Shown here piece after piece: positions 61,853-64,000 of a stretch of DNA of 64,000 bases. Within the stretch, counting starts at the first letter, position 1. Each line of letters opens with the position of its first letter. Below the pieces are notes generated by a model, which was given only the letters and a program-made list of their open reading frames with translations, was not told the DNA's origin and searched no databases. Location: positions 1,654,773 through 1,718,772 of the forward strand of contig NZ_KI543236.1 in assembly GCF_000496835.1 (NCBI RefSeq), read 5' to 3'. The stretch is from Thalassobacillus devorans MSP14 (GTDB lineage Bacteria; Bacillota; Bacilli; Bacillales; Halobacillaceae). Position numbers and translations under genes: made by a program.

Positions 61853-63613
61853 TCATTTACCCCCTTTGCTTTTTGAATAATCGCGCTTACGAGGCTTGAT
61901 CAAGGATGTATCAACATCCTCATAAGTGAAAACAGGTTTGTTTTCAGCCTTATCGTAAGTTGCAATTGTTGTTTTTAGCCATTCTTCATCATTACGTTCC
62001 GGGAATTCAGGCTTGTAATGCGCTCCTCGGCTTTCGTTACGGTTATATGCCCCAAGCGTCATTACTCGTGCTAATTGCAGCATATTTTGTAACTGGCGGA
62101 TGAACATTGCACCCTGATTGCTCCAACGGGACGTATCATTGACGTTAATACGCTCATAGCGTTCCATAAGTTCCTGTATTTTCTTATCTGTCTCCAGCAA
62201 TTTAGCATTGTCACGGACAACTGTTACATTATCAGTCATCCATTCTCCAAGTTCTTTATGAAGCTGGTAAGCGTTCTCGTCTCCATCCATTTTCAGGATC
62301 TTTTCAAAGTTCTCTTTTTCCAGCTGCAATTGCTTTTCAAATACACTCTCATCAATATCTTCATACGTTTTCTCCAGGCCATCGATGTATTTTACAGCAT
62401 TTGGGCCGGCTACCATTCCGCCATAGATGGCAGAAAGTAACGAATTGGCACCAAGACGGTTAGCACCGTGCTGGGAATAATCGCATTCACCAGCTGCAAA
62501 GATTCCAGGAATGTTGGTCATCTGATCAAAATCGACCCACATGCCACCCATAGAATAGTGAACGGCAGGGAAGATTTTCATAGGAACTTTACGAGGATCT
62601 TCACCGACGAATTTTTCATAAATCTCGATGATACCGCCCAGTTTGACGTCCAGGAATTCCGCATCTTTATGAGAAAGATCCAGATATACCATGTTCTCGC
62701 CATTGATTCCTAACTTCTGATTAACACATACATCAAAAATTTCCCGTGTCGCAATGTCACGAGGAACAAGATTTCCGTAGGCCGGATATTTTTCTTCAAG
62801 GAAATACCAAGGCTCGCCGTCCTTATAAGTCCAGACACGGCCACCTTCACCACGAGCGGATTCACTCATCAAACGAAGCTTGTCATCACCAGGGATGGCT
62901 GTTGGGTGAATTTGGATAAATTCGCCATTAGCGTACTTTACCCCTTGTCGATAAAGCGCACCTGCAGCAGACCCGGTATTTATAACAGAGTTGGTTGACT
63001 TCCCGAAGATGATTCCCGGTCCGCCGCTTGCCATGATTATTGCATCAGATTTAAATGCTTTTACTTCATGAGTGTGAAGGTTTTGAGCAACGACTCCCCG
63101 CCCTGTACCTTCTTCATCAATAATAGCCGAGATGAATTCCCAGCCTTCATATTTAGTAACTAATCCGTTCACCTCATGGCGTCGGACTTGTTCGTCTAAT
63201 GCGTAAAGCAATTGTTGTCCTGTTGTTGCGCCGGCAAATGCCGTACGGTGATGCTGAGTGCCACCGAAACGGCGGAAGTCTAACAGCCCTTCAGGGGTTC
63301 TGTTGAACATCACTCCCATACGATCCAATAGATGGATTATGCCAGGAGCTGCGTCAGTCATCGCTTTAACTGGAGGCTGATTGGCAAGGAAGTCCCCGCC
63401 ATATACAGTATCATCAAAGTGTTCCCACGGGGAATCACCTTCACCTTTAGTATTTACGGCTCCATTAATACCGCCTTGCGCACAAACAGAGTGAGAACGT
63501 TTTACAGGTACAATGGAAAGCAAATCGACGTGAACGCCTGCCTCCGCAGCTTTGATGGTTGCCATCAAACCAGCCAGGCCACCGCCGACAATAACTATAT
63601 TTCGATCGCTCAT
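61853..63613 (-). CDS. sdhA: Succinate dehydrogenase flavoprotein subunit
   Basis: SdhA oxidises succinate to fumarate in the citric-acid cycle. The FAD-binding GGGLAGLMA is at the N terminus and the covalent FAD attachment His is His41 in RSHSVCAQGG. HPTAIPGDDKL and GANRLGANSLL are substrate and FAD blocks. It is 586 aa, the B. subtilis length, in the sdhCAB order. Confidence 0.98.
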   Translation of the reverse strand: MSDRNIVIVGGGLAGLMATIKAAEAGVHVDLLSIVPVKRSHSVCAQGGINGAVNTKGEGDSPWEHFDDTVYGGDFLANQPPVKAMTDAAPGIIHLLDRMGVMFNRTPEGLLDFRRFGGTQHHRTAFAGATTGQQLLYALDEQVRRHEVNGLVTKYEGWEFISAIIDEEGTGRGVVAQNLHTHEVKAFKSDAIIMASGGPGIIFGKSTNSVINTGSAAGALYRQGVKYANGEFIQIHPTAIPGDDKLRLMSESARGEGGRVWTYKDGEPWYFLEEKYPAYGNLVPRDIATREIFDVCVNQKLGINGENMVYLDLSHKDAEFLDVKLGGIIEIYEKFVGEDPRKVPMKIFPAVHYSMGGMWVDFDQMTNIPGIFAAGECDYSQHGANRLGANSLLSAIYGGMVAGPNAVKYIDGLEKTYEDIDESVFEKQLQLEKENFEKILKMDGDENAYQLHKELGEWMTDNVTVVRDNAKLLETDKKIQELMERYERINVNDTSRWSNQGAMFIRQLQNMLQLARVMTLGAYNRNESRGAHYKPEFPERNDEEWLKTTIATYDKAENKPVFTYEDVDTSLIKPRKRDYSKSKGGK

Positions 63614-63671
63614 TTTTAAAACTCACTCCCTCTAAGTACTATCATTTCTATCTAATTACGTTATGTTAAAT

Positions 63672-64000
63672 TTAAACCCCGTAGGCGAATGTGAAAAGCG
63701 TGCGAACGCCTACATAGGAAACAGCCAAGAAAACAATGATACTTGCATAAGTCATGATACGTTGAGATCTCGGTGTCATCGTAATTCCCCAGCTGACAAA
63801 GAAAGACCAAAGTCCATTTGCAAAGTGGAAAGTTGTTGATACGACACCCACTACATAGAACCAGAAGAAGAATGGATTAGTCAAAATGTTCTCCATCAAT
63901 TGGTAATTAAGGTCTACCCAGCCCAAACCAATAGCTATTCGAGTTTCCCACACATGCCATGCGATGAAAATCAAGGTGATTACTCCAGTATAACGCTGGA
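63672..64000 (-). CDS. sdhC: Succinate dehydrogenase cytochrome b558 subunit (5' part missing)
   Basis: The last 108 residues of SdhC are seen; the frame is open to the window edge and about 95 N-terminal residues lie outside. It has three membrane segments; the haem-binding histidines in FIAWHVWETRI and FHFANGLWSF match B. subtilis SdhC. It anchors SdhAB in the membrane and reduces menaquinone. sdhA follows after 58 bp. Confidence 0.95.
   Translation of the reverse strand, partial: QRYTGVITLIFIAWHVWETRIAIGLGWVDLNYQLMENILTNPFFFWFYVVGVVSTTFHFANGLWSFFVSWGITMTPRSQRIMTYASIIVFLAVSYVGVRTLFTFAYGV

Overview
The window is a continuous stretch of chromosome from a spore-forming, low-GC member of the Bacillaceae. 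The assignment rests on many endospore genes (bofC, safA, spo0B, spoIVFA/FB, spoIIB, spoVID, gerM, gerE) lying among housekeeping genes in almost the order known from Bacillus subtilis, read in reverse: tgt-queA-ruvBA-bofC-yebC, pheA-pheB-obg-spo0B, rpmA-prp-rplU, spoIVFB/FA, minDC-mreDCB, radC-maf-spoIIB-comC-folC-valS, ysxE-spoVID, hemLBDCXA, engB-lonA-clpX-tig-ysoA, ysnB-rdgB-rph-gerM-racE-ysmB, gerE, ysmA and sdhBAC. An RNase E/G gene beside rplU, which B. subtilis lacks, suggests a relative such as the halophilic or alkaliphilic genera near Halobacillus, Virgibacillus or Oceanobacillus. That genus-level guess is inference.

Layout. Nearly everything is on the minus strand, so operons read from high to low coordinates. 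1-7 kb holds tRNA queuosine and Holliday-junction genes, bofC, yebC, a spore lipoprotein and nadE. 7-16.9 kb holds spore coat (safA and a kinase-like gene), phenylalanine synthesis, obg/spo0B, ribosomal protein genes with an L21 leader, RNase E/G and the SpoIVF sigma-K checkpoint proteins. 17.5-23 kb is the division and shape cluster (min, mre) with radC and maf. 23-31.6 kb runs from spoIIB to valS, which has a T-box leader. 32-41 kb holds spoVID/ysxE and a complete hemAXCDBL operon. 41-44 kb is a local insertion relative to B. subtilis: a LiaI-like membrane protein and an amino-acid ABC transporter. 44-52 kb holds engB, lonA, clpX and tig plus two tRNAs. 52-64 kb holds nucleotide and RNA housekeeping, germination genes, a ComP/ComA-like two-component pair and succinate dehydrogenase. 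tgt and sdhC are cut by the window edges.

The genes work together in three main themes. Sporulation: the Spo0B phosphorelay, SpoIIB engulfment, SpoIVFA/FB/BofC control of pro-sigma-K, SafA/SpoVID coat-cortex assembly and the late regulator GerE. Good matches to sigma-E (spoIVFA, spoVID) and sigma-K (gerE) promoters can be read directly. Growth machinery: ribosome, tRNA, proteases, cell shape and division. Energy and cofactors: haem, NAD and succinate dehydrogenase.

The least explained structures are non-coding. Two inter-operon gaps (17.1-17.5 kb and 24.3-24.9 kb) hold copies of a composite palindromic element with 19-bp imperfect terminal inverted repeats enclosing two facing hairpin units. 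One copy carries a further nested hairpin. The second is a truncated 5' half of tRNA-Gly sitting next to a consensus promoter, 124 bp upstream of an intact tRNA-Gly, which resembles the scar of an integration at the anticodon loop. A ComP/ComA-like pair without comQ or comX, an RNase E/G without its zinc-link cysteines, and a CotS-family protein with lost catalytic residues are the main protein-level oddities. I found no CRISPR array, prophage or transposase gene.
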